The notes under the pieces are model-generated. The model saw nothing but the letters and a program-made list of their open reading frames with translations, ran no database searches and was not told the DNA's origin. Below are positions 1-9,000 of a DNA stretch of 64,000 bases, in pieces; positions within the stretch are counted from its first letter, which is position 1; each line of letters starts with the position of its first letter. Origin of the DNA: Roseburia hominis (lineage in GTDB: Bacteria > Bacillota > Clostridia > Lachnospirales > Lachnospiraceae); the NCBI GenBank assembly GCA_040702975.1, contig CP159990.1:3906001-3970000 (forward strand), in the 5' to 3' direction. Position numbers and translations under genes: made by a program.

Positions 1-374
1 ATTTTCAGCCGCTCTACCATGGCTTTTTTCATGATAGACTGAATATCAGAAGGACTGAATAATTTACTTTTTACAGACGCCGCTTTGGCGACCCAAAAGC
101 GTCCGTCTTTCGGAATATAATCTTCCCACGGAAGCGCCTTTGTTCCCTCAAACAATTCATCAAATGTCTCCGCCCGGAAAGCTGCAACTTTCAAAAGAAC
201 TCTCTCCGCCGTTCTGAGAAATACATTGGCATCGCAGATCGCCCTTGCATCTCCCCAGAAGCTGACCTTGCCGTCCTCTACCGCGGAAATCTCATATCCC
301 AGCTCCTGTACTTCCCTTTTGAGTACCGCTTCCATGCCAAAATGACAGGGCGCAATGAGTTCCATTTTTTCCAT
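1..374 (-). CDS. THUMP-domain class I SAM-dependent RNA methyltransferase, N-terminal part (runs off the window)
   Basis: The reading frame begins with ATG at 374 behind a GGAGG site at 381-385 and stays open to the window edge, giving about 124 residues. The start (MEKMELIAPCHFGMEAVLK) followed by a 'YEISAVEDGKVSFWGD' stretch matches the N-terminal ferredoxin-like and THUMP region of the RlmL/YpsC family, which methylates guanine in 23S rRNA. The catalytic Rossmann domain lies outside the window, so family membership rests on the N-terminal half only. The substrate position cannot be told from this part. Confidence 0.8.
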   Translation of the reverse strand, partial: MEKMELIAPCHFGMEAVLKREVQELGYEISAVEDGKVSFWGDARAICDANVFLRTAERVLLKVAAFRAETFDELFEGTKALPWEDYIPKDGRFWVAKAASVKSKLFSPSDIQSIMKKAMVERLK

Positions 375-469
375 GTTGTTCCTCCCTTTAGCGGAATCAT
401 CTGTAAATCCGCCTTTCTATATATTACGGGTATTCGCCCTCATTTGTCAACACTTCGATAAATTTCCTA

Positions 470-509
470 TGAAACAAAAGAAATGACCCTTCCTCACCGG
501 AAGAGCCAT
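470..509 (-). terminator. Rho-independent terminator after the Asn-rich gene
   Basis: An 11-bp stem (483-493 with 499-509, two G-U wobbles, 5-nt loop), read on the minus strand, is followed by a U-rich run. It lies 59 bases past the stop of the 568-783 gene. Confidence 0.6.
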
Positions 510-567
510 CTCCTTTTTCGCCGCACTCGGTCGAAATCTTTAGCATTCTTCTTGCATTCTACAATTT

Positions 568-783
568 CTAGTAATCACTGCTATCAAAGCTGTTCTTAGA
601 AGTTGTTGCATTCTTGTTCTGGCCTGACGCATTCTTGTTGGAAGCGTTGCGGTTGCTCTCGTTGGTCGTGTTCTTGTTAGACGCATTCTTGTTAGATGCA
701 TTACGGTTGTTTTCATTACCATAAGAAGAGTATGCGTTCTTGTTTGTGCTGTTGTTGTCTGTTGCATTATTGTTCTTTGCCAT
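568..783 (-). CDS. Asn-rich repetitive 71-aa protein of unknown function
   Basis: ATG at 783 follows AGGAGG with ideal spacing; a longer frame upstream lacks an RBS. The protein is very low complexity: Asn makes up well over a third of the residues, mostly in NKNAS/NRNAS/NKNTT-type repeats, with Ser, Thr and Lys and almost no hydrophobic residues. It should be disordered and soluble, with no signal peptide or membrane segment. Upstream, on the minus strand, a GTATA box (865-869) and GATACTA box (841-847) 17 bases apart resemble a forespore sigma-G promoter. A spore-associated role is therefore possible but unproven. I do not recognise a named family. Confidence 0.7.
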   Translation of the reverse strand: MAKNNNATDNNSTNKNAYSSYGNENNRNASNKNASNKNTTNESNRNASNKNASGQNKNATTSKNSFDSSDY

Positions 784-837
784 TTGATTTTCCTCCTGAC
801 ACATTTTACTCTGTCCGAACATCTTGATCCGGTACAA

Positions 838-1066
838 GCATAGTATCTTTCAAAACAACAATTTTATACACAAATTTCAAATTTCTAAATCATCTTCTTT
901 ACAAAAGAATCTATATTTGGTAACTAATAAACAAAAACTTCAGGAACTTCACATTTTGTTAAGATTTTTCTATTTTTAACTTGATTTTTTTTCCAGATTA
1001 TATTATACTTATCTTCGTAGAAAGGACACTTTCTACAACCCCTTATTAATTATTTATACTCCCCTC
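838..1066. other. AT-rich intergenic stretch
   Basis: No gene is seen here. The part next to 838 holds the possible promoter of the Asn-rich gene (841-869). The rest is AT-rich with no convincing hairpin or frame. Confidence 0.5.
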
Positions 1067-1230
1067 AAACGCTCGGTAGCTCCCCTACCGGGCGTTTAAC
1101 GTTCGCGCAGGCAACGAACGGGACAAGAATAGAAAAGGAAGGGCGTCGGGAGATGCTTGCATATCCCTGCGTCCTTCCTTTTCTATTCTTAGCGTGCGAC
1201 TGCACGCGACTGAGCAGCTTTGCTGCGAGG
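1067..1230. repeat. Cluster of consecutive inverted repeats (structured intergenic element)
   Basis: Several hairpins lie back to back: a 13-bp stem at 1067-1079/1085-1097; a 6-bp CGTTCG/CGAACG hairpin just after it; a perfect 18-bp inverted repeat at 1125-1142/1173-1190 whose inner loop also pairs partly; GCGTGC/GCACGC at about 1192-1207; and GCAGC-TTT-GCTGC at about 1214-1226. Only the first is terminator-like. No protein is supported: the frames crossing it are antisense artefacts. It could be a mobile palindromic repeat or a folded RNA. Confidence 0.6.
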
Positions 1231-1313
1231 TTCCGCGGACTACCCTCCCCAGCTCTCTCTCCATCACACAACCGAGCAACTTTCACTGCAAATTCCCGCG
1301 TATTCCTCTTCCC

Positions 1314-1769
1314 CTACCTTCGTCTCCCCGAAATCATTCTCACAATAATCACCACCACCAGCACCGGAACCAAAATCGGTGCCACCAGTGAAATAATCCC
1401 GGTAATGACAGAAAATATCACAAAAATAATCCCGACCACACACAAAATCCCGAGCAGCCGTTTCCACCAGCTATCGAACGCAAACACTCTCACATGTCCC
1501 GGTCCGGCCTCCTGGCCTGTATATCCGCGCCTCTCCGCCTCATACTCCGCTCCATCATATGTCTGACTCTGCTCCTTAATATCTATGATCGTCTTCGCGA
1601 TCAGCCACGGATCGCCCAACTCCTCAAGGACCTCCTGCTCACTTCTCCCTTTTGCCATCTCATCGGCAATATATTGATGATAATAATTCACATTCTCATT
1701 CACGACCGCAGATGACACATTTCCATCTAATGCCTGTCTTAACTTCTCCAGAAATTCTACTCTATTCAT
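1314..1769 (-). CDS. HAAS/DUF1700-type membrane protein
   Basis: ATG at 1769 follows AAGGAG. Residues 1-75 (MNRVEFLEKLRQAL ... LEELGDPWLIAKTII) match the HAAS signalling domain of DUF1700 proteins, which usually partner a PadR-type repressor. Residues about 100-145 form two hydrophobic membrane segments, followed by a basic tail (SGRRR). No PadR gene is adjacent here, which is unusual, so this copy may be an orphan or be controlled from elsewhere. The function in this family is thought to be membrane sensing or anti-regulator activity; nothing in the sequence narrows it further. Confidence 0.75.
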   Translation of the reverse strand: MNRVEFLEKLRQALDGNVSSAVVNENVNYYHQYIADEMAKGRSEQEVLEELGDPWLIAKTIIDIKEQSQTYDGAEYEAERRGYTGQEAGPGHVRVFAFDSWWKRLLGILCVVGIIFVIFSVITGIISLVAPILVPVLVVVIIVRMISGRRR

Positions 1770-1876
1770 TGACTGCTTCTCCTTCTTCCACAGACATAAA
1801 AATGTCTTCCTCAGGCCGCACTAGCGACACTTTCCTATACCTTGTGAAACGGCCGAATGGCCATACGGTGTGCCCT

Positions 1877-1942
1877 TGGGTATAAAATATAAAACCTTAG
1901 GCTTAGAGTAGCACAAAAATGTGCGAATTCCAAGTCTAAGGT
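1877..1942 (-). terminator. Terminator downstream of the first glutamine synthetase gene
   Basis: On the minus strand, ACCTTAGACTTGGA pairs with TCTAAGCCTAAGGT through G-U wobbles. A GCAC/GTGC mini-hairpin caps the stem, and TTTTATATTTTATA follows. It lies 34 bases past the stop at 1976. Confidence 0.7.
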
Positions 1943-1975
1943 CTTAAATTTCTATTAGGATTTCCTATGATTTTT

Positions 1976-4090
1976 CTAAACTTCAAACAGCAGGTCGCCG
2001 TAAGACGGCATCGGCCATACTTCCTTATCCACGATCATTTCCAGCTTATCTACCGGACTGCGCAGCGCATCCATCGCCGGCACTACACTAAAATGATAGA
2101 ACCCGGCCTGCGCCTTGCCTTCCTCTTTACCGGCTGCCTCTTCCACGACCGCGGCAAGGGTTTTCACGGCTGTCTTCGCCTCCACCAGAAGCGCGGAAAT
2201 ATCAGAAAGCATCTCTGCCTGAACGGAGGTGTCTGCCCCCACTTCCTTCACTGCGATAATCGTATCGGCAAGCGTTTTTGTATAGCCGACCACTGCCGGA
2301 ATAATCTGTTTCACCGCAATATCAATCATAGATTTTGCTTCTATATTAATTGCCTTCGCATAGTTCTCATACTTGATCTCTGCACGGGACTGAAGCTCAG
2401 CCTCGGTAAATACGCCGAATCGTCCAAACAGGTTTACCGCCTTTTCGGTTGTCAGAGACGGAATCGCCTCCACCATAGATTTCAGGTTCGGTAGTCCTCT
2501 TCTCTCGGCTTCTGCGACCCACTCTTCTGAATATCCATTTCCGTTGAAAATGACTCTCTGATGTGCAGACAGATACTCCTTGATCAGGTCATGAACCGTC
2601 GTATCAAAATCTTCCGCCTTTTCCAGAACATCCGCAGCCTCTGCAAATGCTTCCGCCACAATGGTATTCAGCACGATATTCGGCCCGGCGATAGAATCTC
2701 TCGACCCCACCATACGGAATTCGAATTTATTACCTGTAAATGCAAAAGGTGATGTTCTGTTCCTGTCCGTTGCATCTTTACTCAGTTCCGGAAGTGTGGA
2801 CACGCCAGTCGTCAGCTTTCCGCCTTTTAAGCTATGTGTCGCGGTTCCGGTCGAAATAAGCTGTTCTACCACATCTTCGAGCTGCTCGCCAAGGAATACG
2901 GAAATAATGGCCGGCGGCGCCTCATTTGCTCCCAGTCTGTGGTCATTTCCCGGATCAGCCGCAGATTCGCGAAGCAGGTCCGCGTGGGTATCCACCGCTT
3001 TCAGAACGCAGGCCAGCACCAGAAGAAACTGAATATTCTCATGCGGCGTCTTTCCCGGATCAAGCAGATTGATGCCATCATCCGTTGTAATAGACCAGTT
3101 GTTATGTTTACCAGATCCATTTACTCCGGCAAATGGCTTCTCATGGAGCAGGCACTTCATTCCATGCTGGCAGGCCACTTTTTTCAGCGTCTTCATAATA
3201 ATCTGGTTGTGATCGACAGCAATATTTGCCTCTGCATAGATCGGAGCCAGCTCATGCTGTGCCGGAGCGACTTCATTATGCTGTGTCTTCGCCGCAACTC
3301 CCAGCTTCCAGAGTTCCTCATTTACATCCTTCATAAATGCCGCAATTCTCTGGCGAATCGTACCAAAATAGTGATCGTCAAGCTCCTGTCCTTTCGGAGG
3401 CATTGCCCCGAAAAGCGTCCTTCCGGTATAAATAAGGTCTTTCCTCTTCATGAATTTTTTCTCGTCTACAAGGAAATATTCCTGCTCCGGTCCAACGGAC
3501 GGTGTCACCTTCCTGGAAGTTGTATTGCCAAACAGCCGAAGCAGGCGGAGCGCTTCTTTATTGATTGCTTCCATAGAACGAAGAAGCGGTGTCTTCTCAT
3601 CCAGCGCCTCTCCTGTATAGGAACAGAATGCGGTCGGAATACAGAGGATTGCGCCCGCAGCGTCCTTTCTCACAAATGCCGGAGAGGTACAATCCCACGC
3701 CGTATATCCTCTCGCCTCAAATGTCGCCCTAAGTCCGCCTGACGGGAAGGAAGAGGCGTCCGGCTCCCCTTTGATCAATTCTTTTCCGGAAAAACTCATC
3801 AGCACCTTGCCGCTCGGAAGCGGTGCAGAAATAAAGGAATCGTGTTTTTCTGCCGTCACGCCGGTCAGCGGCTGGAACCAGTGCGTATAATGCGTGGCGC
3901 CCTTTTCAATCGCCCACTCCTTCATCTCATGAGCGATCACATCTGCCGTCGCCAGATCCAGTTCTTTTCCCTCCTCGATGGTCTCCTTCAGTTTCTTGTA
4001 AACCTTCTTCGGAAGTCTTTCCTGCATCACGCTATCGTTAAATACGTCTTCACCAAAAATGTCTGCTACGTTAAACAATTCACTACTCAT
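1976..4090 (-). CDS. glnN: Glutamine synthetase type III (first of a tandem pair)
   Basis: This 704-residue protein has the length of the dodecameric type III glutamine synthetases, which make glutamine from glutamate, ammonia and ATP in the cytoplasm. The GSIII signature [14 protein letters not shown] is present, as are [25 protein letters not shown] and the N-terminal [15 protein letters not shown] block; all look intact. ATG at 4090 follows GGAAGG. A small GC-rich hairpin (CCCGG/CCGGG, 4106-4122) sits just upstream of the RBS in the leader and could affect translation or mRNA stability. The gene lies directly downstream of a second, closely similar copy (4450-6570) but is separated from it by a terminator, so each copy is probably transcribed on its own. 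Confidence 0.95.
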   Translation of the reverse strand: MSSELFNVADIFGEDVFNDSVMQERLPKKVYKKLKETIEEGKELDLATADVIAHEMKEWAIEKGATHYTHWFQPLTGVTAEKHDSFISAPLPSGKVLMSFSGKELIKGEPDASSFPSGGLRATFEARGYTAWDCTSPAFVRKDAAGAILCIPTAFCSYTGEALDEKTPLLRSMEAINKEALRLLRLFGNTTSRKVTPSVGPEQEYFLVDEKKFMKRKDLIYTGRTLFGAMPPKGQELDDHYFGTIRQRIAAFMKDVNEELWKLGVAAKTQHNEVAPAQHELAPIYAEANIAVDHNQIIMKTLKKVACQHGMKCLLHEKPFAGVNGSGKHNNWSITTDDGINLLDPGKTPHENIQFLLVLACVLKAVDTHADLLRESAADPGNDHRLGANEAPPAIISVFLGEQLEDVVEQLISTGTATHSLKGGKLTTGVSTLPELSKDATDRNRTSPFAFTGNKFEFRMVGSRDSIAGPNIVLNTIVAEAFAEAADVLEKAEDFDTTVHDLIKEYLSAHQRVIFNGNGYSEEWVAEAERRGLPNLKSMVEAIPSLTTEKAVNLFGRFGVFTEAELQSRAEIKYENYAKAINIEAKSMIDIAVKQIIPAVVGYTKTLADTIIAVKEVGADTSVQAEMLSDISALLVEAKTAVKTLAAVVEEAAGKEEGKAQAGFYHFSVVPAMDALRSPVDKLEMIVDKEVWPMPSYGDLLFEV

Positions 4091-4249
4091 AAAACCCTTC
4101 CTTTCCCCGGGCCCTCGCCGGGCAGTTTAGTTCCTTAAATCGAGTTCACCATCCCGCAAGCCGTGATAAAAATCCATCTTGCTCTCATTCCGGTATGCCT
4201 AGCACTGCTATAAATGTCCTCTAAACATTTACTTAAGTATACTTGACAC
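4091..4249 (-). promoter_or_regulatory. Leader and likely promoter region of the first glnN copy
   Basis: This gap lies between the glnN2 terminator and the glnN1 start. It holds the CCCGG/CCGGG hairpin (4106-4122) and one copy of the recurrent GGTATGCCTAGCA motif (4192-4204). No clear -35/-10 pair was found. Confidence 0.35.
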
Positions 4250-4250
4250 C

Positions 4251-4282
4251 AAAAAAGGGCATCCCACCTAAGTGGAACGCCC
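4251..4282 (-). terminator. Terminator after the second glnN copy
   Basis: On the minus strand an 11-bp stem (4257-4267 with 4272-4282, two G-U pairs, TTAG loop) is followed by six T residues. It is about 170 bases past the stop at 4450 and separates the two glutamine synthetase genes. Confidence 0.8.
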
Positions 4283-4449
4283 TCGTTCATTGAATGTCTC
4301 TATTTAAGATACGTTTAAGATACTCTCTTTTCCTTAAAAATGCAAGCAAATCTTATAATTTCTGCATATTTGATAAACTCTTTCGGCCTACCTCTGATTT
4401 TTTTGACAATATTTACAATTTCCTGTCTTTAAAAATTCATCTGCTTTTT

Positions 4450-6570
4450 CTACACTTCAAACAGCAGGTCGCCATATGACGGCATCGGCCACATACTCTT
4501 GTCCACGATCATTTCCAGGCTGTCGACCGGCGCTCTCAGCGCTTCCATAGCCGGTACTACCTGTTCCAGATAGAAATATGCCTTCGCCTTGCCATCACTG
4601 AGCTCCGCCACTTCGTCCGTCACTTTCTCCAGCTTCTCCAGCGCCTGCTTGGTATCATGCAACAGTTCTGACGCCTGCATAAGAAGCTGTTCCTGTACCT
4701 GCACACACGCCACAGGGCACGCCTGCTTTACCTGATTGATGGAAGAGGCAAGTGCAGTCACGTACTGAATGACCGCCGGAATAATGTGCTTGCTGGCAAT
4801 ATCAATCATAGAACGTGATTCAATATTAATCGCCTTCGAATATGTTTCGTACTTGATTTCTGCTCGGGACTCCAGCTCTGCACGGCTGAATACGTCAAAT
4901 TTCTCGAAGAGCTGTACGGTCTTCTCTGTAGTAAGATACTCAATACTCTCCACCATTGTGCGGATATGCGGCAGTCCTCTTCGCTCTGCCTCCTCAATCC
5001 ACTCGTCTGAATACCCGTTTCCGTTAAATACGATTCTCTGATGCTCAGACGCATATTTCTTGATCAGGTCATGCACTGCCATTTCAAAATCCTCCGAAGC
5101 CTCCAGCACATCACAGGCATCGGAAAATGACTCTGCCACGATCGTATTCAGAACAACATTCGGTGCAGCCACGGAATCCCGGGAACCTACCATACGGAAT
5201 TCGAATTTATTTCCGGTAAATGCAAACGGGGAAGTTCTGTTTCTGTCCGTTGCATCCTTTGCAAAATCCGGAAGGGTGCTTACACCCGTATGTAATCTGC
5301 CACCCTTTAAGCTATGTGCCGCCTCACCGGTATCAATAAGCTGCGCAAGTACATCCTCAAGCTGCTCGCCAAGATATGCGGAAATGATGGCCGGCGGCGC
5401 TTCATTTGCTCCCAGACGATGATCATTTCCCACGTCCGAAGCCGACTCACGCAGAAGCTCCGCATGGCGGTCTACCGCACGGAGGATACAGGTCAGAACC
5501 AGCAGGAATTGAATATTCTCATGCGGCGTCTTTCCCGGATCAAGAATGTTGATTCCGTCGTCAGTCACAAGCGACCAGTTATTATGCTTTCCGGAGCCAT
5601 TGACTCCGTCAAACGGTTTCTCATGAAGCAGACAGTGCAGATTGTGGCGGTATGCCACCTGCTTTAAGGTCTCCATGACAAGCTGATTATGATCGACTGC
5701 CACATTACACTGGGAATAGATCGGAGCAAGCTCATGCTGACCCGGCGCGACCTCGTTATGCTGGGTCTTCGCGGATACACCCATCTTCCAGAGCTCCTCA
5801 TTGACATCTTTCATAAATTCTGCGATTCTCTCACGGATCGCACCAAAATAATGATCGTCAAGCTCCTGGCCTTTCGGCGGCTTTGCGCCGAACAGTGTAC
5901 GCCCCGTAAATACTAAATCTTTTCTTTTCAGATACTTGTCCCTGTCTACCAGGAAATATTCCTGCTCCACTCCTACGGACGGCGTCACCTTCTTGGATGT
6001 CGTATTGCCAAACAGACGCAAAAGACGCATGGATTGTTTGTCGATTGCTTCCATAGAACGGAGCAGAGGCGTCTTCTGATCCAGCGCCTCACCGGTATAG
6101 GAACAAAATGCAGTCGGAATATACAAAATCGCCGTTCCGTCCGGATTCTTCTTAACGAACGCCGGAGACGTACAATCCCATGCCGTATATCCTCTTGCCT
6201 CGAATGTAGAGCGTAGTCCGCCTGACGGGAAGGACGATGCATCAGGCTCCCCTTTGATCAGCTCTTTGCCCGAAAATTCCATCAGCACCTTTCCGCTCTC
6301 CCTCGGTGCCGATATAAACGCATCATGTTTTTCCGCGGTCGCCCCGGTAAGCGGCTGGAACCAGTGAGAATAGTGGGTCGCGCCTTTTTCGATGGCCCAC
6401 TCCTTCATCTCATGAGCAATCACATCTGCGGTCTGTGCCTGCAGTTCCTTGCCCTCTTCAATCGTTTTTTTCAGTTCTTTATAAGTTTTTTTGGGGAGAC
6501 GCTCCTGCATGACAGCGTCATTAAAGACATTTTCGCCAAAAATCTCAGCTACATTTACTATACTACTCAT
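4450..6570 (-). CDS. glnN: Glutamine synthetase type III (second of a tandem pair)
   Basis: This 706-residue protein is a close paralogue of the neighbour at 1976-4090 along its full length. It carries the same GSIII landmarks: [24 protein letters not shown] and [15 protein letters not shown]. The frame can be extended to a TTG at 6588, but that codon overlaps the GGAGAGG that serves as RBS for ATG at 6570, so I use 6570; the resulting N-terminus ([18 protein letters not shown]) also aligns with that of the paralogue. Differences concentrate in the C-terminal coiled region (for example a [13 protein letters not shown] stretch), which suggests divergence rather than a recent duplication. Two catalytically intact copies imply different regulation or oligomer mixing. 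Confidence 0.95.
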   Translation of the reverse strand: MSSIVNVAEIFGENVFNDAVMQERLPKKTYKELKKTIEEGKELQAQTADVIAHEMKEWAIEKGATHYSHWFQPLTGATAEKHDAFISAPRESGKVLMEFSGKELIKGEPDASSFPSGGLRSTFEARGYTAWDCTSPAFVKKNPDGTAILYIPTAFCSYTGEALDQKTPLLRSMEAIDKQSMRLLRLFGNTTSKKVTPSVGVEQEYFLVDRDKYLKRKDLVFTGRTLFGAKPPKGQELDDHYFGAIRERIAEFMKDVNEELWKMGVSAKTQHNEVAPGQHELAPIYSQCNVAVDHNQLVMETLKQVAYRHNLHCLLHEKPFDGVNGSGKHNNWSLVTDDGINILDPGKTPHENIQFLLVLTCILRAVDRHAELLRESASDVGNDHRLGANEAPPAIISAYLGEQLEDVLAQLIDTGEAAHSLKGGRLHTGVSTLPDFAKDATDRNRTSPFAFTGNKFEFRMVGSRDSVAAPNVVLNTIVAESFSDACDVLEASEDFEMAVHDLIKKYASEHQRIVFNGNGYSDEWIEEAERRGLPHIRTMVESIEYLTTEKTVQLFEKFDVFSRAELESRAEIKYETYSKAINIESRSMIDIASKHIIPAVIQYVTALASSINQVKQACPVACVQVQEQLLMQASELLHDTKQALEKLEKVTDEVAELSDGKAKAYFYLEQVVPAMEALRAPVDSLEMIVDKSMWPMPSYGDLLFEV

Positions 6571-6600
6571 TCTTAGATTCCTCTCCAACTTATATATTTG

Positions 6601-6633
6601 AAAAGGAGTCTTGCCTTACGCAAAACTCCTTTT
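6601..6633 (-). terminator. Terminator after fba
   Basis: AAAAGGAGT pairs with ACTCCTTTT, and an inner TTGC/GCAA helix sits around a short loop, forming a nearly symmetric hairpin about 40 bases past the fba stop. The minus-strand transcript ends in a T run, and the structure could also work in the other direction. Confidence 0.75.
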
Positions 6634-6674
6634 ATACCGTTTTGGGCGGACATCTTCGTCCATAATCGAAGTGA

Positions 6675-7541
6675 CTATTCAGCCTTTCCTACAGAACCAA
6701 ATAATTCCATCTTCTCTTTTACTTTGGCAATGATTGCATCTGCGCCCGGTTTCAAAAGTTTACGCGGGTCAAATCCTTTGCCTTCCAGGTCTTTTCCAGC
6801 TTCGATGTATTTACGTGTTGCTTCTGCAAATACTAACTGGCACTCTGTATTAACGTTAATCTTAGATACGCCAAGATCGATTGCTTTCTTGATCATATCA
6901 TCCGGAATACCTGTACCGCCGTGAAGAACTAACGGAAGTGTTCCTGTCAGCTGCTGAACTGCGTCCAGAGTCTCAAAGCTAAGTCCCTGCCAGTTTGCCG
7001 GGTATTTTCCGTGAATGTTACCGATACCTGCTGCCAGGAAATCTACGCCAAGGTCAGCGATCATCTTGCATTCCTGCGGATCTGCACACTCGCCCATACC
7101 TACAACTCCGTCTTCCTCGCCGCCGATTGCTCCAACCTCTGCCTCGATGGAAATGCCCTTCTCATGGCAGATAGCTACAAGCTCTTTGGTCTTCTCTACG
7201 TTCTCTTCGATCGGATAATGAGAGCCATCGAACATAACAGAAGAAAATCCTGCTTCGATACACTTCATACATCCGTCGTAGCTGCCATGGTCAAGGTGAA
7301 GTGCTACCGGAACAGTAATGTTCATCTCTTCCAGCATACCGTTAACCATACCTACTACCGTCTTATATCCACACATATACTTTCCAGCACCCTCAGATAC
7401 ACCAAGGATTACCGGTGATTTTGTCTCCTCTGCTGCTGTCAGGATACACTTTGTCCACTCAAGGTTATTAATGTTGAACTGCCCTACTGCATAGTGGCCA
7501 GCTTTCGCTTTATCAAGCATTTCTTTTGCTGATACTAACAT
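6675..7541 (-). CDS. fba: Class II fructose-1,6-bisphosphate aldolase
   Basis: This 288-residue protein is a zinc-dependent aldolase that splits fructose-1,6-bisphosphate into dihydroxyacetone phosphate and glyceraldehyde-3-phosphate in glycolysis. The class II landmarks are visible: ALHLDHGS with the catalytic Asp and first zinc His, EAEVGAIGG, GNIHGKY and VLHGGTGI with the other zinc His residues, and the phosphate-binding KINVNTE. Length is normal for the short (FbaA-type) class II enzymes. It has its own terminator and follows a tRNA gene, so it is likely monocistronic. Confidence 0.95.
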   Translation of the reverse strand: MLVSAKEMLDKAKAGHYAVGQFNINNLEWTKCILTAAEETKSPVILGVSEGAGKYMCGYKTVVGMVNGMLEEMNITVPVALHLDHGSYDGCMKCIEAGFSSVMFDGSHYPIEENVEKTKELVAICHEKGISIEAEVGAIGGEEDGVVGMGECADPQECKMIADLGVDFLAAGIGNIHGKYPANWQGLSFETLDAVQQLTGTLPLVLHGGTGIPDDMIKKAIDLGVSKINVNTECQLVFAEATRKYIEAGKDLEGKGFDPRKLLKPGADAIIAKVKEKMELFGSVGKAE

Positions 7542-7587
7542 CTTTCATTCCTCCACTTCTACCAATGGCTTAATTTGTGTCTTTATG

Positions 7588-7614
7588 TATCAAAAGGAAC
7601 TCTATTCGAGTTCC
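7588..7614 (-). terminator. Terminator of the tRNA-Glu transcript
   Basis: On the minus strand GGAACTC (7614-7608) and GAGTTCC (7602-7596) form a 7-bp stem with a 5-nt loop followed by TTTTG. It lies about 40 bases past the tRNA 3' end and before the fba start. Confidence 0.65.
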
Positions 7615-7651
7615 TTCTAATCATACGTCTTTTCTTTAAGTAAAAATAGGC

Positions 7652-7723
7652 TGACCCCCAGGGGAATCGAACCCCTGATTCGACCGTGAGAGGGTCGCGT
7701 CTTGACCGCTTGACCAGGGGGCC
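7652..7723 (-). tRNA. tRNA-Glu (anticodon CTC)
   Basis: A 72-base cloverleaf is readable on the minus strand: acceptor GGCCCCC/GGGGGTC, D arm with GGTCAAGCGGT, anticodon stem CGACC/GGTCG around loop CTCTCAC (anticodon CTC), and T arm CAGGGGTTCGATTCCCCTG. The 3' end reads TCA then GCC, so CCA is not encoded. The overall sequence resembles bacterial tRNA-Glu. Confidence 0.93.
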
Positions 7724-7745
7724 AGGTTATCTAACTCACTCGGTT

Positions 7746-7774
7746 AGTATAACGTATTTTTCTCAAATATGCAA
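7746..7774 (-). promoter_or_regulatory. Promoter of tRNA-Glu
   Basis: On the minus strand TTGCAT (7774-7769) and TATACT (7751-7746) are 17 bases apart and end 23 bases before the tRNA. Confidence 0.7.
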
Positions 7775-8030
7775 GTCCTTTTTACAATTTTTTCTTTCTT
7801 TTTTATTTGCTTTTTTGCTTGTGTTTTCTGATAATTTTTCTGTTCTTTCGCGAAGATTTCTATATTACTTTTCATATCTGATAAAATTATCTATAATATA
7901 GTTTTTCCACATTAAATTCACACATTTTAAGTAAAATCCTCCAAAGCACAAACTCATACATGTCTGCCTGCGCTTAGGTATACCCAGCCGTCCAAAATTT
8001 CATTTACTTTTGGCACACCCCTCTTCCGCG
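7775..8030. other. AT-rich spacer between tRNA-Glu and the lipid kinase gene
   Basis: No gene is visible. It contains one copy of the recurrent motif (GGTATACCCAGCC at 7977-7989) and a weak CCAAAA/TTTTGG hairpin just past the kinase stop that may act as its terminator. Confidence 0.4.
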
Positions 8031-8936
8031 CTACTCTTCTTCCAGACTTTCCACCGGAACCATGATGGACAGCGCTTTATTACAGTTATCGATCACCACA
8101 TGGTCATGCTGGCCACCGAACTCTCCGTCCAGTGTCCAGGGGATCTCCTCCAGCGATTCAAACTCAATATGGCTGGCCTTAAAGGAATACATATACTTCG
8201 TATCGAACTGACTGATCAAAAGGGAAGCCACAATCTCCTGAAGTGCCAGTGGATTCTTCGGTGTCTTAATGAGCGTCACTTCAAATTCTCCGTCATCAAA
8301 AATCACGTTCTTCCCCACCATATTACGGAAACCTCCTACGGAGCGCGAATTCGTCACCATACCAAATACGAACTCATCTTCAATCTCTTCCCCGTCATGT
8401 ATTACTTTCAAATGATAGGAGGGAATGTCGAAGATCCGGGTCACACCTTCCATCACATATGCCAGATGCCCCAGCACATTCTTGATCTCCTGCTTCGTCT
8501 GATAGGACACATCCGTAAAGAGTCCAAAGGCCGCAATATATACGAACACGTCCTTATTAAACCTTCCGATATCGCAGGCAAATTCCGTACCATGAACTGC
8601 AGTACTGGCCGCTTCCAAAAGCCCCTTGGGGATATGGAGGCTGCTTGCAAAATCGTTCGTTGTTCCGGTGGGAATATAGCCAATCGGTATCTTATGCTCC
8701 CGCCTCATCATTCCGGTCACGACCTCATCCAGCGTGCCGTCCCCGCCACTGCAGATCACACGGTCATAATCCTCCGTAAAGCTCTTCACCTTTCTATACG
8801 CGTCTTTATAGCTTTGAGTCGGATACACCACGACCTCGTATCCGGCCTTTACAATTATATCAAGAATATCTGAAAGTTTTGGTTTCAAAAGTCCTTTTCC
8901 CGCATTAGGATTATAGATAAACAATACCCGCTTCAT
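8031..8936 (-). CDS. Diacylglycerol-kinase-family lipid kinase (DagK/YegS/BmrU type)
   Basis: This 301-residue protein has the diacylglycerol kinase catalytic fold. The N-terminus reads MKRVLFIYNPNAGKG, the nucleotide-binding CSGGDGTLDEV lies at about residues 62-72, and IPTGTTNDFASSL follows. The C-terminal half has the beta-sandwich features FDDGEFEV and WTLDGE. Such enzymes phosphorylate diacylglycerol or related lipids at the membrane to recycle phospholipid intermediates. The exact lipid substrate cannot be told. ATG at 8936 follows AAGGAGGT. A terminator precedes it, so it is separate from the HPr-whiA operon. Confidence 0.88.
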   Translation of the reverse strand: MKRVLFIYNPNAGKGLLKPKLSDILDIIVKAGYEVVVYPTQSYKDAYRKVKSFTEDYDRVICSGGDGTLDEVVTGMMRREHKIPIGYIPTGTTNDFASSLHIPKGLLEAASTAVHGTEFACDIGRFNKDVFVYIAAFGLFTDVSYQTKQEIKNVLGHLAYVMEGVTRIFDIPSYHLKVIHDGEEIEDEFVFGMVTNSRSVGGFRNMVGKNVIFDDGEFEVTLIKTPKNPLALQEIVASLLISQFDTKYMYSFKASHIEFESLEEIPWTLDGEFGGQHDHVVIDNCNKALSIMVPVESLEEE

Positions 8937-8967
8937 ACAAATACCTCCTTATTCTTCCCGACGATTG

Positions 8968-8995
8968 AAAAAAGGCATGGTTTCCCACGCCTTTT
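8968..8995 (-). terminator. Terminator after the HPr-like gene
   Basis: On the minus strand AAGGCGTGG-GAAA-CCATGCCTT is followed by six T residues, starting a few bases past the HPr-like stop. The GAAA tetraloop and stem are classic. Confidence 0.85.
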
Positions 8996-9000
8996 CGATG

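Noticed and set aside
1153..1566. 137-codon plus-strand frame over the hairpin cluster
   Set aside because: It crosses the inverted repeats and the antisense of DUF1700; no RBS and Pro/Thr/Ser-rich noise.
2834..3742. 302-codon plus-strand frame inside glnN
   Set aside because: Antisense to a fully supported glutamine synthetase gene; high Arg/His/Cys content and no RBS or domain.
6571..6588. TTG-initiated extension of the second glutamine synthetase
   Set aside because: The TTG overlaps the GGAGAGG ribosome site for ATG at 6570, and the paralogue starts at the equivalent of 6570.
8010..8873. 287-codon plus-strand frame opposite the lipid kinase
   Set aside because: Antisense artefact; the kinase frame has the GGDGT motif and RBS.
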